From: Stenotrophomonas maltophilia
Lineage (GTDB): Bacteria > Pseudomonadota > Gammaproteobacteria > Xanthomonadales > Xanthomonadaceae
Direction: 5' to 3'
DNA: 64,000 bases
Assembly (NCBI RefSeq): GCF_002799245.1
Contig: NZ_NEQV01000007.1
Span: 186,001-250,000, forward strand
This document shows positions 16,795-25,800 of the stretch, piece after piece. A program made the translations under genes and the position numbers. Under the pieces are notes generated by a model. The model was not told the origin of the DNA and did no database searches. It worked only from the letters and a program-made list of their open reading frames with translations. Positions within the stretch are counted from its first letter, which is position 1. Each line of letters begins with the position of its first letter.

Positions 16795-17863
16795 ATCGGA
16801 CCTTGCGGAGGCCATCATGGCCGTCCGTCGCCTTGACCCCGACCATCCACTTTTCATTGAGTCTGGCTACCGTATCAACACGAAGCCTGTCGAACGCATG
16901 GCGGATTTCGTTCTGTACAACATTCAGCAGGGTCATCATGGGTGCTCTCTTTATTCAGAGAGCGGGGTTGGCAAATCCACGGCGCAAGACTATCTAGTCG
17001 AAACCGACTGGCGCTGGCTCGTGGAGGACGGACGCCGCGCAGGTGTGGCCAGGGCAATCGTCGCAACCTCAGATGCATGCAGGAGCCCGCTGAGCTTCTG
17101 GCACGCGCTTTCACATCAACTGGGAATGCCGCGCTGGTCATCGGCCAGGCCTCACGAGCTGAGGGCACGAATACACAATCACATGCGCGCCGCGTGTGGG
17201 CACGCCGACGTACGCAGGTACGTATTGTTCATCGACAGTGCTCAACGGCTCACCAATCTTGAGTTTCAGTGCTTAGAAGATCTTGATAACTTGATGAGCA
17301 AGGACAGGCTTACTCTCTTTTTGGTCTTTGTGTACCAAAGTGACCAGCAGGGCATCGAGCTTGGCGACATGTGGCAGCACCATCCGTCACATGTTGTTCG
17401 CCGGTGGTTTCTGGACTCAGCCCCATTTCTTCCTCTTGCGGCGCGAGATGAGGTCAGGCATGCCCTGTCGCGCTACGACGGCGCAGCATGGTGGCCGACA
17501 GAGGACATGCCATTTTCTAGATACTTCGCCACCGACGCATTTGATCGCGGATGGCGGCTGGAATCTGAAACGGAGATGATTTGCGATGCTGTGTCCGCCC
17601 TCCGGAGGGAGGTGGGACTTCCCGAACATAGTGGCTGGCCGATGTGCTCCTTCACATCGACCGTGCGGAATCTGCTAACGAACGCTTGGTTTCAGCAGAG
17701 TTTCGAACGCTTCACTCCATCTGACGTCCGTGCTGCGCTTGTGCATGTCGGGTACCTGCGAACCGAGTTCATTCGCATGCGCGAGAAGATGTCCGACAAG
17801 GCAATCGCCATCATTGAGAAGATACAGAATACGGCAAACCAGGTAGGGGGAAGCAATGAATAG
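16784..17863 (+). CDS. tnsC: TnsC/TniB-type AAA ATPase
   Basis: A 359-residue protein. Walker A is SESGVGKST (58-66). Walker B is VLFID followed by Ser (147-152), SAQRL in place of the usual EAQRL, so the catalytic Glu is absent. TnsC-type ATPases form the filament that links TniQ-bound target DNA to the transposase and sets target immunity. A Walker B without Glu suggests slow hydrolysis or a different catalytic residue. The C-terminal lid region is helical, with FTSTVRNLLTNAW. It overlaps tnsB and tniQ by a few bases at each end. Confidence 0.8.
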   Translation: MMTRSDLAEAIMAVRRLDPDHPLFIESGYRINTKPVERMADFVLYNIQQGHHGCSLYSESGVGKSTAQDYLVETDWRWLVEDGRRAGVARAIVATSDACRSPLSFWHALSHQLGMPRWSSARPHELRARIHNHMRAACGHADVRRYVLFIDSAQRLTNLEFQCLEDLDNLMSKDRLTLFLVFVYQSDQQGIELGDMWQHHPSHVVRRWFLDSAPFLPLAARDEVRHALSRYDGAAWWPTEDMPFSRYFATDAFDRGWRLESETEMICDAVSALRREVGLPEHSGWPMCSFTSTVRNLLTNAWFQQSFERFTPSDVRAALVHVGYLRTEFIRMREKMSDKAIAIIEKIQNTANQVGGSNE

Positions 17864-19235
17864 CTCTCGCGCCGTAAATCCTTCTACGCCTCGGATTGTC
17901 GGCGCAGAGCATGAGTTCTATCCATACATATCGGGCTACGGCGTGCTGCAGCGGATCGTTGCACTGGGCATGCCAACAAGTGAGCAACTCATGATCATGG
18001 GGGTGAGGCGTAAGACTGGGCGCTCCATGCTCCGCCCTTTGCTTCTGCCGGGCCGGGTGCAGGATACTTTTGCGTCAGCCATCGAAGTCCGTGACGTCAC
18101 AACGAAGAATCTATGGAATCCGGCCGCGTGGCTTCCAGTTCAATCACTTCGACTTCTCGCGGGTAGTGAGCTTCCATATATGCGGTGCCCCGCATGCGCA
18201 CTTCACGGCTACCATTGTTCACTATTTCTCCTTCCTTCCATCTCTGCGTGCCCTTGGCATGGCGAGAAGCTCATCAGCCACTGCGAGGCATGCGGAAGGA
18301 CGCTGGGCACCAGTTTTGACCACTCCGGTGGTCTCGGGACTTGTACTTGTGGATTTCAGCCAATCGACGCCCACACAGCGCTACTGGACGTCAGGCAATT
18401 TCCCGCTCGTGAAGTGTCGCAGTGGGTGGATGACTACCTTCATTGGGCATCACGCCAGCGGGCAGGCCGAGTGATTCACTTCCCCAGTGATGCGCAAAGC
18501 TGGCCTTCAGCTCTGGCGCGCCTGATTGATAGAACGACTCCTATGCCGCCCGTCCACCAGGACGATGGCAATGCTCACGTAAGGTATGAGGCTTTCCAGC
18601 CATCCGCTGACGATCCGGAGCCAGGGGCGTTCTGGGGCTGGGCAATGATTGGCGGCAACTCGGGCCTCATGTGCGCTCCGCTCCCATTGATGGCCTACGA
18701 TGCTTTGACGCGGGCCACTGCAGCGGCATGCGCCAGGGTCGGACTTGAAGGCCTATCTGTCCTGAGCTTCCGCTCAACGCACTACGACACCCAAGGACCC
18801 ACTGAGGTAGAGCGGCACGAGTCGTTCCTAGCTCCCTATGGTGTTTCTGCCAGCGGCGCGACTTGGCTCAATCTCTCGGTTGTCGACCCGATGGTAACGT
18901 TAGCGTGCGGCACAGCGCTGGAGCTGGCCGCTGCGGCCTTTGGTATCGCGAACGACAAGCCGGATAGGTCCCCTTCCGTAATCGTCGCTTCGGTATTGGA
19001 CAGCATTAAGGGAAGATCCGCCTTGGTCGACGCGCTTGTGTGGGTTCTGGCAACCGCTTATGAGGAAGGCTTGGCGTTGACGCTTGCAAGGGTGTTCAAG
19101 CTGAATCCGAAGGATGTACTGCCTTCAGGTGGGTATCCGGTCATCGAGCTTCAGGGTTCCGCCCGTTCCTTGAGAGAAGTCCGGGTCGCCTGGGTGACAC
19201 CTCGAAAAACAGCTAGAATCCAGCAGAAATCCTAA
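17856..19235 (+). CDS. tniQ: TniQ-family target-selection protein
   Basis: A 459-residue protein whose first 150 residues form the TniQ domain, with zinc ligands in MRCPACALHGYH (Cys 111, Cys 114, His 120), ACPWHGEKL (Cys 132, His 135) and HCEACG (Cys 143, Cys 146). The length is closer to Tn7 TnsD-like proteins than to short TniQ. The remaining 300 residues have no motif I recognise and would be the DNA-recognition part. TniQ recruits TnsC to the target. It starts eight bases before the tnsC stop. The transposon-end repeats begin about 150 bases after its stop. Confidence 0.8.
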   Translation: MNSSRAVNPSTPRIVGAEHEFYPYISGYGVLQRIVALGMPTSEQLMIMGVRRKTGRSMLRPLLLPGRVQDTFASAIEVRDVTTKNLWNPAAWLPVQSLRLLAGSELPYMRCPACALHGYHCSLFLLPSISACPWHGEKLISHCEACGRTLGTSFDHSGGLGTCTCGFQPIDAHTALLDVRQFPAREVSQWVDDYLHWASRQRAGRVIHFPSDAQSWPSALARLIDRTTPMPPVHQDDGNAHVRYEAFQPSADDPEPGAFWGWAMIGGNSGLMCAPLPLMAYDALTRATAAACARVGLEGLSVLSFRSTHYDTQGPTEVERHESFLAPYGVSASGATWLNLSVVDPMVTLACGTALELAAAAFGIANDKPDRSPSVIVASVLDSIKGRSALVDALVWVLATAYEEGLALTLARVFKLNPKDVLPSGGYPVIELQGSARSLREVRVAWVTPRKTARIQQKS

Positions 19236-19381
19236 GGCAGGCAGTTCTTAGCAATTTTTGCCATCATTGGGGCAACGGCACTGTCTCGTGCCGGACTGCG
19301 AACGGCAGTAGCCTTCATGCGAGTACGCAACACAAGGGGAGGCTTTGCCGCCGCGTGGGCTAATTGGCAATTCTAATGAAC

Positions 19382-19531
19382 CCCCGGCAGTCGTGGGCGT
19401 GTTTTATGGGCTTCCGGAACTGTTGGGCGTTATTTATGTACTTCTGGAAATGCCGGGCGTCTTTGGTGAACTTCCGGGAATATCGGGCATCTTTGGTGGA
19501 CTTCCGGAAATATCGGGCATCTTTGGTGGAC
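19382..19531. repeat. Five contiguous 30-bp repeats, probable transposon end
   Basis: Units begin at 19382, 19412, 19442, 19472 and 19502, each about TTCCGGAAATATCGGG plus a tail like TGGTGGAC. The last two are nearly identical and the first two diverged. A sixth weak unit may start at 19352. There are no spacers. Position right after tniQ and the regular spacing fit TnsB-binding sites of a Tn7-like end. The short open frames over this stretch are artefacts of the repeat. Nothing gene-like is seen in 19236-19648. Confidence 0.7.
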
Positions 19532-19623
19532 GGAAGCTGCCAGGAAGAGGCTAAGCTCACCCCATCCATATCTTCTAAAATCAATGCGTTAGAGGCCGGG
19601 CGTTTTCGGTGCGGCAGACAACC

Positions 19624-19642
19624 GTAGGGGCTCTGCCCCTAC
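19624..19642 (-). terminator. Hairpin after the truncated membrane-protein remnant
   Basis: GTAGGGGC (19624-19631) and GCCCCTAC (19635-19642) make a perfect stem with a three-base loop, seven bases beyond the minus-strand stop at 19649. There is no clear T-run. It could be a terminator or a REP-like hairpin. Confidence 0.4.
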
Positions 19643-19648
19643 ACCCCA

Positions 19649-20118
19649 TTAGGCGACCGGCTTCGCAAGCGCCGCTATGAGCATCACGTCCAGCCTTCGG
19701 AAACTATCAACCGCACGCCTATGTGAAGCCCGAATTGAGTCTGTATACAAGACCATGGCTTCGACGCGCTGTTGAAGCTCTACACGATTGGCCTCCAAGG
19801 GATTTCGCATAAATTCCAGATGAGCCGCTTCATGCAGTCCCACCAATTCGTTGTTGAAGCGATACGTGTCAATCAGTGATTTGGTAAGCGCGTAGCACTC
19901 TATGATCGCGGTGCGTAGTTCAACATCAGGAACGTGCCCAATATGGTCGGCGTTCTCCCGAAATACGGTGAAGTAGTCCTCGGCGATCGGATAGTGAATC
20001 TGGAGCGGTTGACCCTCGGGTAGTTGTTCAATGCGAACCGTCATAGTTAGCTCATAGAGCCTGTGCACAGTTCGGACTTCAACATGGATCGCCTGAAGCG
20101 TTGCCTTGACCAGCGATC
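19649..20118 (-). pseudogene. 5'-truncated island membrane-protein remnant
   Basis: The minus-strand frame reads KATLQAIHVEVRTVHRLYEL, then IHYPIAEDYFTVFRENADHI, then TDSIRASHRRAVDSFRRLDV. It resembles the cytoplasmic helical tail of small phage/ICE membrane proteins, but the expected N-terminal membrane segments are missing. Upstream the frame runs into the out-of-frame end of the sensor kinase gene, so this is a junction and the longer open frame is fortuitous. An internal ATG at 20044 would give 131 residues and may be annotated as a gene. Confidence 0.55.
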
Positions 20119-22626
20119 TTGAATCATCGGCAGCTTGAACAGCAGCAGGGCATCCACATCGGCCAGATCCAACGTGGACACGTCTTCCCCAACGCTTAGA
20201 TTGCGGACGGTCGCGCCCCAGCGCAGCAGCCGGCGCTCCAGTTCGCCCCGCCATGTGCGCGACGGCGACAGAATGCCGATCACCCGGCCCTGCAGCGGGC
20301 TGGCGGAGGGCTCGCCTGCCGCCGCCGCCATCGGAAACTCGACCGTGAAGACACTTCCCACTCCATGGGTGCTGTCCACTGCGATTGATCCGCGCAGTGC
20401 ATCACACAATTGCCGGCACAGGGACAGCCCCAGGCCTGAGCCGCCGAAGCGCTCGCCGATCGAATCATCCGCCTGCACGAAGGGCTGGAACAACCGGGCC
20501 TGCTGCCAGGCGTCCAGGCCCATGCCCGAATCGGCTACTTCCAGTTTCAGGCGGCTGCCCTCAGGGGTTGCAAGCCACTCCGCACGCAGCTCCACGCGAC
20601 CCGATGCGGTGAACTTCACCGCATTGCTGGTCAGGTTGCGCAGGATGCGTTCCAGGGCATCCACCGCACCCTGGCACTGCGTTGGCATGTCCGCCTGGAT
20701 GCGATAGTCCAGGTCCAGGCCTTTGGCCAACGCAAGCGGGGCGTACAGCATGGCCACCCGCTCAACCAGTTCGCCCGGGTCGAAGCCGCTGGTGGACAGG
20801 TTCATCTGGCCCGCTTCCAGCCGGCTCAAGTCCAGTACATCGTTGACAATGCCCAGCAGTGAATCGGCCGACTCCCGGATCCGGTGCGCACGGTTCTGCT
20901 GCGCCGAATCCAGTCGCGATCGATCCAGCAGCTCCAGGTGCCCCAGCATGCCGTACAGCGGCGTGCGGATCTCGTGCACCATTGCCGCCAGGAAATTGGA
21001 CTTGGCCAGGCTCTGCGCGTCGGCATCACGCAGCGCCTGCGCTTGCTGCCGCTCCCGAGCGCCCCGCGCCGTGATGTCGGTCAGCGCCAGGTGCAACCGC
21101 TGCTGGCCGTCGAAGGCGCCCATGCGGGCGTGGACCAGCAACTGTCCCTGCGCCCCACCCTCGCCGCCCACCAGGTCCAGTTCGAATTCGGTATCCAGGC
21201 AGCAGGCGTTGCGTGCACCCTGCTGCTGGAACGCCTGCCACAGCCGGGTGGGCAACGCTTCAAGCCCCTGTGCCGTAGCGCCCGTGCAGCGTGCCAGTGC
21301 ATTGTTCTGGAACACCACGCTGCCGGTGGCGGCGTCAAGCACATACAGGCCGGTGGTACCCCCCGAGACTGCGTTCGCCAGGCGACGTTCGCTGTCGAAC
21401 ACCTGTGCGATGTTCCGGTACAGCGGTTCCAGCCAACGCTTGCCGAGCCGGTGCGCCAGCATCCACAGCCCCGCGGCCAGGATGGCATAGGCCAACGCTG
21501 CGACCATCAACCACGGCAGTGCGCCTGCCGCGATCGCACGCCAACCGTGCGACTCGACCAGCAACCAGGGCGTTCCAGGCACCCCGCCCACCAGGCGCAA
21601 CGTGCCGTCCACGAACCGGGATGCAGGGAGGGCGCTGGCCGGGTCCACCGGGTCCAGCCCGGCCAGGTCCAGCGCCACTGCACCGTCCTTTGCGTTGCCG
21701 GTGGCCAGCAGGCGATCGCCGTCGGGCCCCAGCAGCACCCGCTGCGCATCACCGGCACCGCGCAGCAGCCCAAGAATGTGCTCGCTGGACGAGAAGGCCA
21801 CGAACGCCGCGATGGGTTGTTCTCCATCGTGCACGTAGAACGTGGAATACAGGCCCGGGCGCTGGTTCACCGGGTGGCGGCCAATACGTACCCGCGTCTG
21901 GTCACGCGTGCCCATGCCCTGCAACATCGGCACGCGATCCTCTTCCGATGCTGGCCGTACCAGCTGCGCCCGCTCGCGCAACTCGGCAAACACGGCGTCG
22001 CGGGACTGCACGCGCAGTGCCTGTTTCAGCGCCTGCTCGGTGATGCCCTGCCCCAGCGAAAGGTAATGGCCACTCGGGTCGAAGAAGTACAGGATGGCGG
22101 CTTCGTCACCCGCATCGTCCACGGCCGTCAGGCGATTGATCAACGACACCGAAAGGCTCAACTGCAGGTAACGCTCGAGCTGTGCGGCATCCCAGTTCCG
22201 TGTACCCAGCCCCAGCATCATCTGCGGGGCGCTGCGTTCGTCGGCCGCCAGCACCAGGCGCTCGCCACCGGCGAGATATCGGGTGCGCAACGCATCGCCA
22301 TCCGCGCGCAGCGTCCGCTGGCTCCAGGAGTAGTCAGCCATCTTCACCCAACGGTCGTGGTTGTCCTGCTGCTGCCGAAGCTCTTCGCCCAGGGTCTGGC
22401 GGGTGTTCTGGAAGGCTTCCAGGGTGACGTTGCGGTAATGGTCCACCTGCAGCGCAACGATGGCCAGCAGCGTGGCCAGGCCTGCAATGCTGATGATCAG
22501 CGCGCTGGTGAACAGCAGGCGGCGGTGGCAGCGGCGCAGCGTCTGAACCAGCGGCCACTCGGCATCTGCACCGGCAGGCTGTGCCGAGCGATGAACGGAG
22601 TCGGAAGTGGAAGCGCGGCGCATCAT
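20047..22626 (-). pseudogene. Hybrid sensor histidine kinase truncated after the ATPase domain
   Basis: The open frame is 859 codons. It encodes a TM helix (about 35-60), a periplasmic sensor region (about 60-360), a second TM helix (PWLMVAALAYAILAAGLWML), a PAS-like linker, HisKA with FLAAMVHEIRTPLYGML (phosphoacceptor His), and HATPase with NAVKF, DSGMGL and GGSGLGLSL. A receiver-like domain begins (RVIGILSPSRTWRGELERRL) but after DALLLFKLP the sequence turns into unrelated, basic residues and stops. Kinases of this shape normally continue with receiver and Hpt domains. I infer that the island deleted the 3' part, so phosphorelay output is lost. The gene carries the adhesion-regulon motif upstream. 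Confidence 0.75.
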
Positions 22627-22698
22627 TCAGTAGGAAGCCGGGAGGAGCCCGGTGCGATGGAGGACCAGAGCAGCAGCATGCGGTGGCCCAGCGTGCAG

Positions 22699-22720
22699 TT
22701 CCCTAGGACAGGGCCCAAAA
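22699..22720 (-). promoter_or_regulatory. Adhesion-regulon motif, copy upstream of the sensor kinase
   Basis: Read on the minus strand it is TTTTGGGCCCTGTCCTAGGG, about 75 bases before the kinase start at 22626. It matches the motifs upstream of the autotransporter and the two pilin genes. Role (activator site or promoter element) is inferred from recurrence at similar distances. Confidence 0.5.
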
Positions 22721-22762
22721 CGCGTCATCCATGTTTCGCCACGCGACGGACAGATGCACGAA

Positions 22763-22788
22763 GCCCGCGGCCATTGCTGACCGCGGGC
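22763..22788 (-). terminator. Hairpin after the autotransporter gene
   Basis: GCCCGCGG (22763-22770) and CCGCGGGC (22781-22788) form a perfect stem with a ten-base loop, about 50 bases beyond the minus-strand stop at 22838. Only a short TT follows, so termination may be weak. Confidence 0.45.
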
Positions 22789-22837
22789 TGCATGCGATGC
22801 GATCGGCCGGCAACCCCCGTTGCCGGCGCAGCGCCTT

Positions 22838-25800
22838 TTACCAGCTCATGCCAGCACCGGCAGAGACGCTCTTCTCGTTGCCACTGAAGGCGCCGCCCAG
22901 CGAGACCGAGACATTCTTCTTCTCGCCGAGGATGCGCTGATAACCGACCGCCAGTGCCGCACGGCCATTCTGCGCACCCACACCCGCACCCAGGCGGTTG
23001 TCACCGGACAGGCCGGCGGTGTTCTGCGCCATGCCGGCATAGGCCGCACTGATTGCCGCCATCCGGTCGATGCGGCGGTCCAGCACATTGACGCGGCTGT
23101 CGGTGTAGTCACGGGCATCCTCAAAGCGGTCGTTCAACTGCTTCACGTTCACCGCGTCGGTGTCGCGGGTGCCGGCAGAGACATTGCTGACCACACGCTC
23201 GCTGCCCTCGGCGCCCACCGAGAACTCGTTCGCACGATCTGCATTCGAGCCCTTGCCGATGGCCACCGAGTTGCTGCCCGAGGCGACGGCGCCCTCACCA
23301 ATGGCGACGGCACCGCTGCCGCTGGCATCACCACCGCCAATGGCCACCGAGGCCTCGCCGGTGCCGGTCAAGCTCGGGGCTGGGGTCTGTGCCTGTGCGT
23401 CCGCAGCAGCGGGAGCAACCGGGGCAGCCGGAGCCGGAGCCGGAGCCGGGGCCTGCGCCAACGACGGCGATGCCGCCGATTCATCACTGGCCGAGGGCTG
23501 CGCGTCATGTGCCACATCACTGTCGGATACCTGGGCGACGGCGGCGATGGCGTCATCGCCCTCAGTGGACAGGGCGCCCATCATGCCAACGTCGGCCGCG
23601 GCATCCGCGATGGAGGTGCTGGATGTTGCCACCACACCTGCGGTGCTGGCGGCAGCTCCGTCCAGGGCGTCCACGCGGTTGCCCAATGCATCCACGCTGC
23701 TCTGCAACGCTTGACGAACGTCATGCAGCTGCCCGCCGTTGACGGCCTCGCGGCTGCCAGAGCCGATCAGGCCATTGGCCAGGTTTCCGATCACCGTGCC
23801 CTGGGTACCGCCCAGGTTGACGCGGTTCAGGGTGTGGTCCGTGTAGGTCAGTACCGCCAGCATTTCGCCGGTGGTCGGGTCCAGCGCGCCAGCGGCCTTC
23901 AGCTGCCCCACCGTCACTGCCTCGTCATTGGCCTTGCCGTTGGCCAGGCCGGTCAGGCGGCGCCTGCCGTCGGAGCCGCTGATGTCCAACTCGTCGCCGT
24001 CACTGTCCTTGGCCACGGTCAGCTTGCCGGTGTCTGCATCGCGCAGCAGCAGGCCGGCCGTGCCCGCCGCCAAGCCATTGACGTTGGTGGTCAGCGTTGC
24101 CAGTGCGGTGTTGGTGCTGCTCAGCTGGCCAAAGGTGGCAACGTCGTTGGCGGCGGTGCCGTCGGCAACGTTGACGATGCGACGCCGGGTGTTTTCGTTG
24201 CCGACCGAAACGGTGTTCGCTTCTGTTGCAATCGCCCCCCTGCCCAGCGCGATGCTGCCAGCACCACTCGCGGCTGCGCCATAGCCCAGGGCAATGGCGT
24301 TCGCAGCGGACGCCTCGGCACTACGGCCCAGCGCAATCGCCGAGTCGGCTGTTGATGTGGCCAGACTGCCATAGGCCACCGACCCTTCATTCGCAGCACT
24401 GGATTGCTGGCCGATTGCCACAGCGCTGTTCCCTGCAGCGGAGGCCTGATGACCAACGGCCAGGGCTCGCGCACCCGCCGCCGTCGATGCAACAATACCG
24501 TTGACCTTGACCAACATAGTGTCCACTTTGGTACCCAGCCCAGTGTTCAGCTGACCCACGGTGGCAACGTCACTCGCGGCAGTGCCATCTGCGACGTTGA
24601 CGATACGGCGCCGGGTTGCGGCAGTGGTGCCACCGACCGAAACGGTGTTCGCTTCTGTTGCAATCGCCCCCCTGCCCAGCGCGATGCTGCCAGCACCACT
24701 CGCGGCTGCGCCATAGCCCAGGGCAATGGCGTTCGCAGCGGACGCCTCGGCACTACGGCCCAGCGCAATCGCCGAGTCGGCTGTTGATGTGGCCAGACTG
24801 CCATAGGCCACCGACCCTTCATTCGCAGCACTGGATTGCTGGCCGATTGCCACAGCGCTGTTCCCTGCAGCGGAGGCCTGATGACCAACGGCCAGGGCTC
24901 GCGCACCCGCCGCCGTCGATGCAACAATACCGTTGACCTTGACCAACATAGTGTCCACTTTGGTACCCAGCCCAGTGTTCAGCTGACCCACGGTGGCAAC
25001 GTCACTCGCGGCAGTGCCATCTGCGACGTTGACGATACGGCGCCGGGTTGCGGCAGTGGTGCCACCGACCGAAACGGTGTTGGCGGCCGTGGCCGTCGAG
25101 CCTGCGCCCAATGCGACGCTGTTCAGCGCAGTGGCCGTGGTGTTGGCGCCGGTGCCCAGTGCGGTACTGTTGTCGGCCAGGGCCTTGGCGCCATTGCCCA
25201 TGGCAATGGCATTGCCACCGCCCGTAACCGTTGTTCCGTCCGTGCCCAGAACACCGGTTTCTGCGCCACGGCCAAGGGCGAGCGACGAATTTCCGTAGGC
25301 CTTGGCAAGGCTGCCCATCGCCACTGCGGTTTCCGAAAGTGCGACGGTCTGATTGCCCAGCGCGATGGCCCTGAGGCCCGCCGCCGACGCCGCGTTGCCA
25401 ATGGCAATGGCGCGGACCCCTGCGGCAGACGAATCGCCACCGGTAGTTCCATTGACCTTCACAAACGTCGTATCAACCTTGCCGCTCACCGTGGTGGTCA
25501 ACTGGCCATAAGTGGCAACGTCATTCGCGGCAGTGCCGTCAGCGACGTTGACGATACGGCGCCGGGATGCGGCGGTGGTACCACCCACCGAAACCGTGTT
25601 GGCAGCGCTGGCGGTCGAGCCGGAACCGATGGCCACGCTGTTCAATGCCGTTGCAGTGGTATTCGCCCCCGAGCCCAGCGCAATGCTGTTTTCCGCCAGC
25701 GCCTTCGCTCTATGGCCCATGGCAATGGCACTGCCCCCGCCGGTAACCGTTGTCCCGTCCGTTCCCAGAACGCCGGTTTCTGCGCCACGGCCAATGGCAA

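Larger units (their letters stand above)
13536..19531 (+). mobile_element. Tn7-like transposition module (TnsA-like, TnsB, TnsC, TniQ)
   Basis: Four overlapping or touching plus-strand genes encode a TnsA-like protein, a DDE transposase of TnsB/TniA type, an AAA ATPase of TnsC/TniB type and a TniQ target selector. They are followed by contiguous 30-bp repeats that look like a transposon end. The order A-B-C-Q is that of Tn7-like elements. Defence genes to the left would be cargo; the other end is not seen in the window. The module boundaries given are those of the genes and repeats, not proven termini. Confidence 0.7.

Noticed and set aside
19352-19531. CRISPR array
   Set aside because: Repeats are contiguous with no spacers, units diverge gradually, and no cas gene is near.
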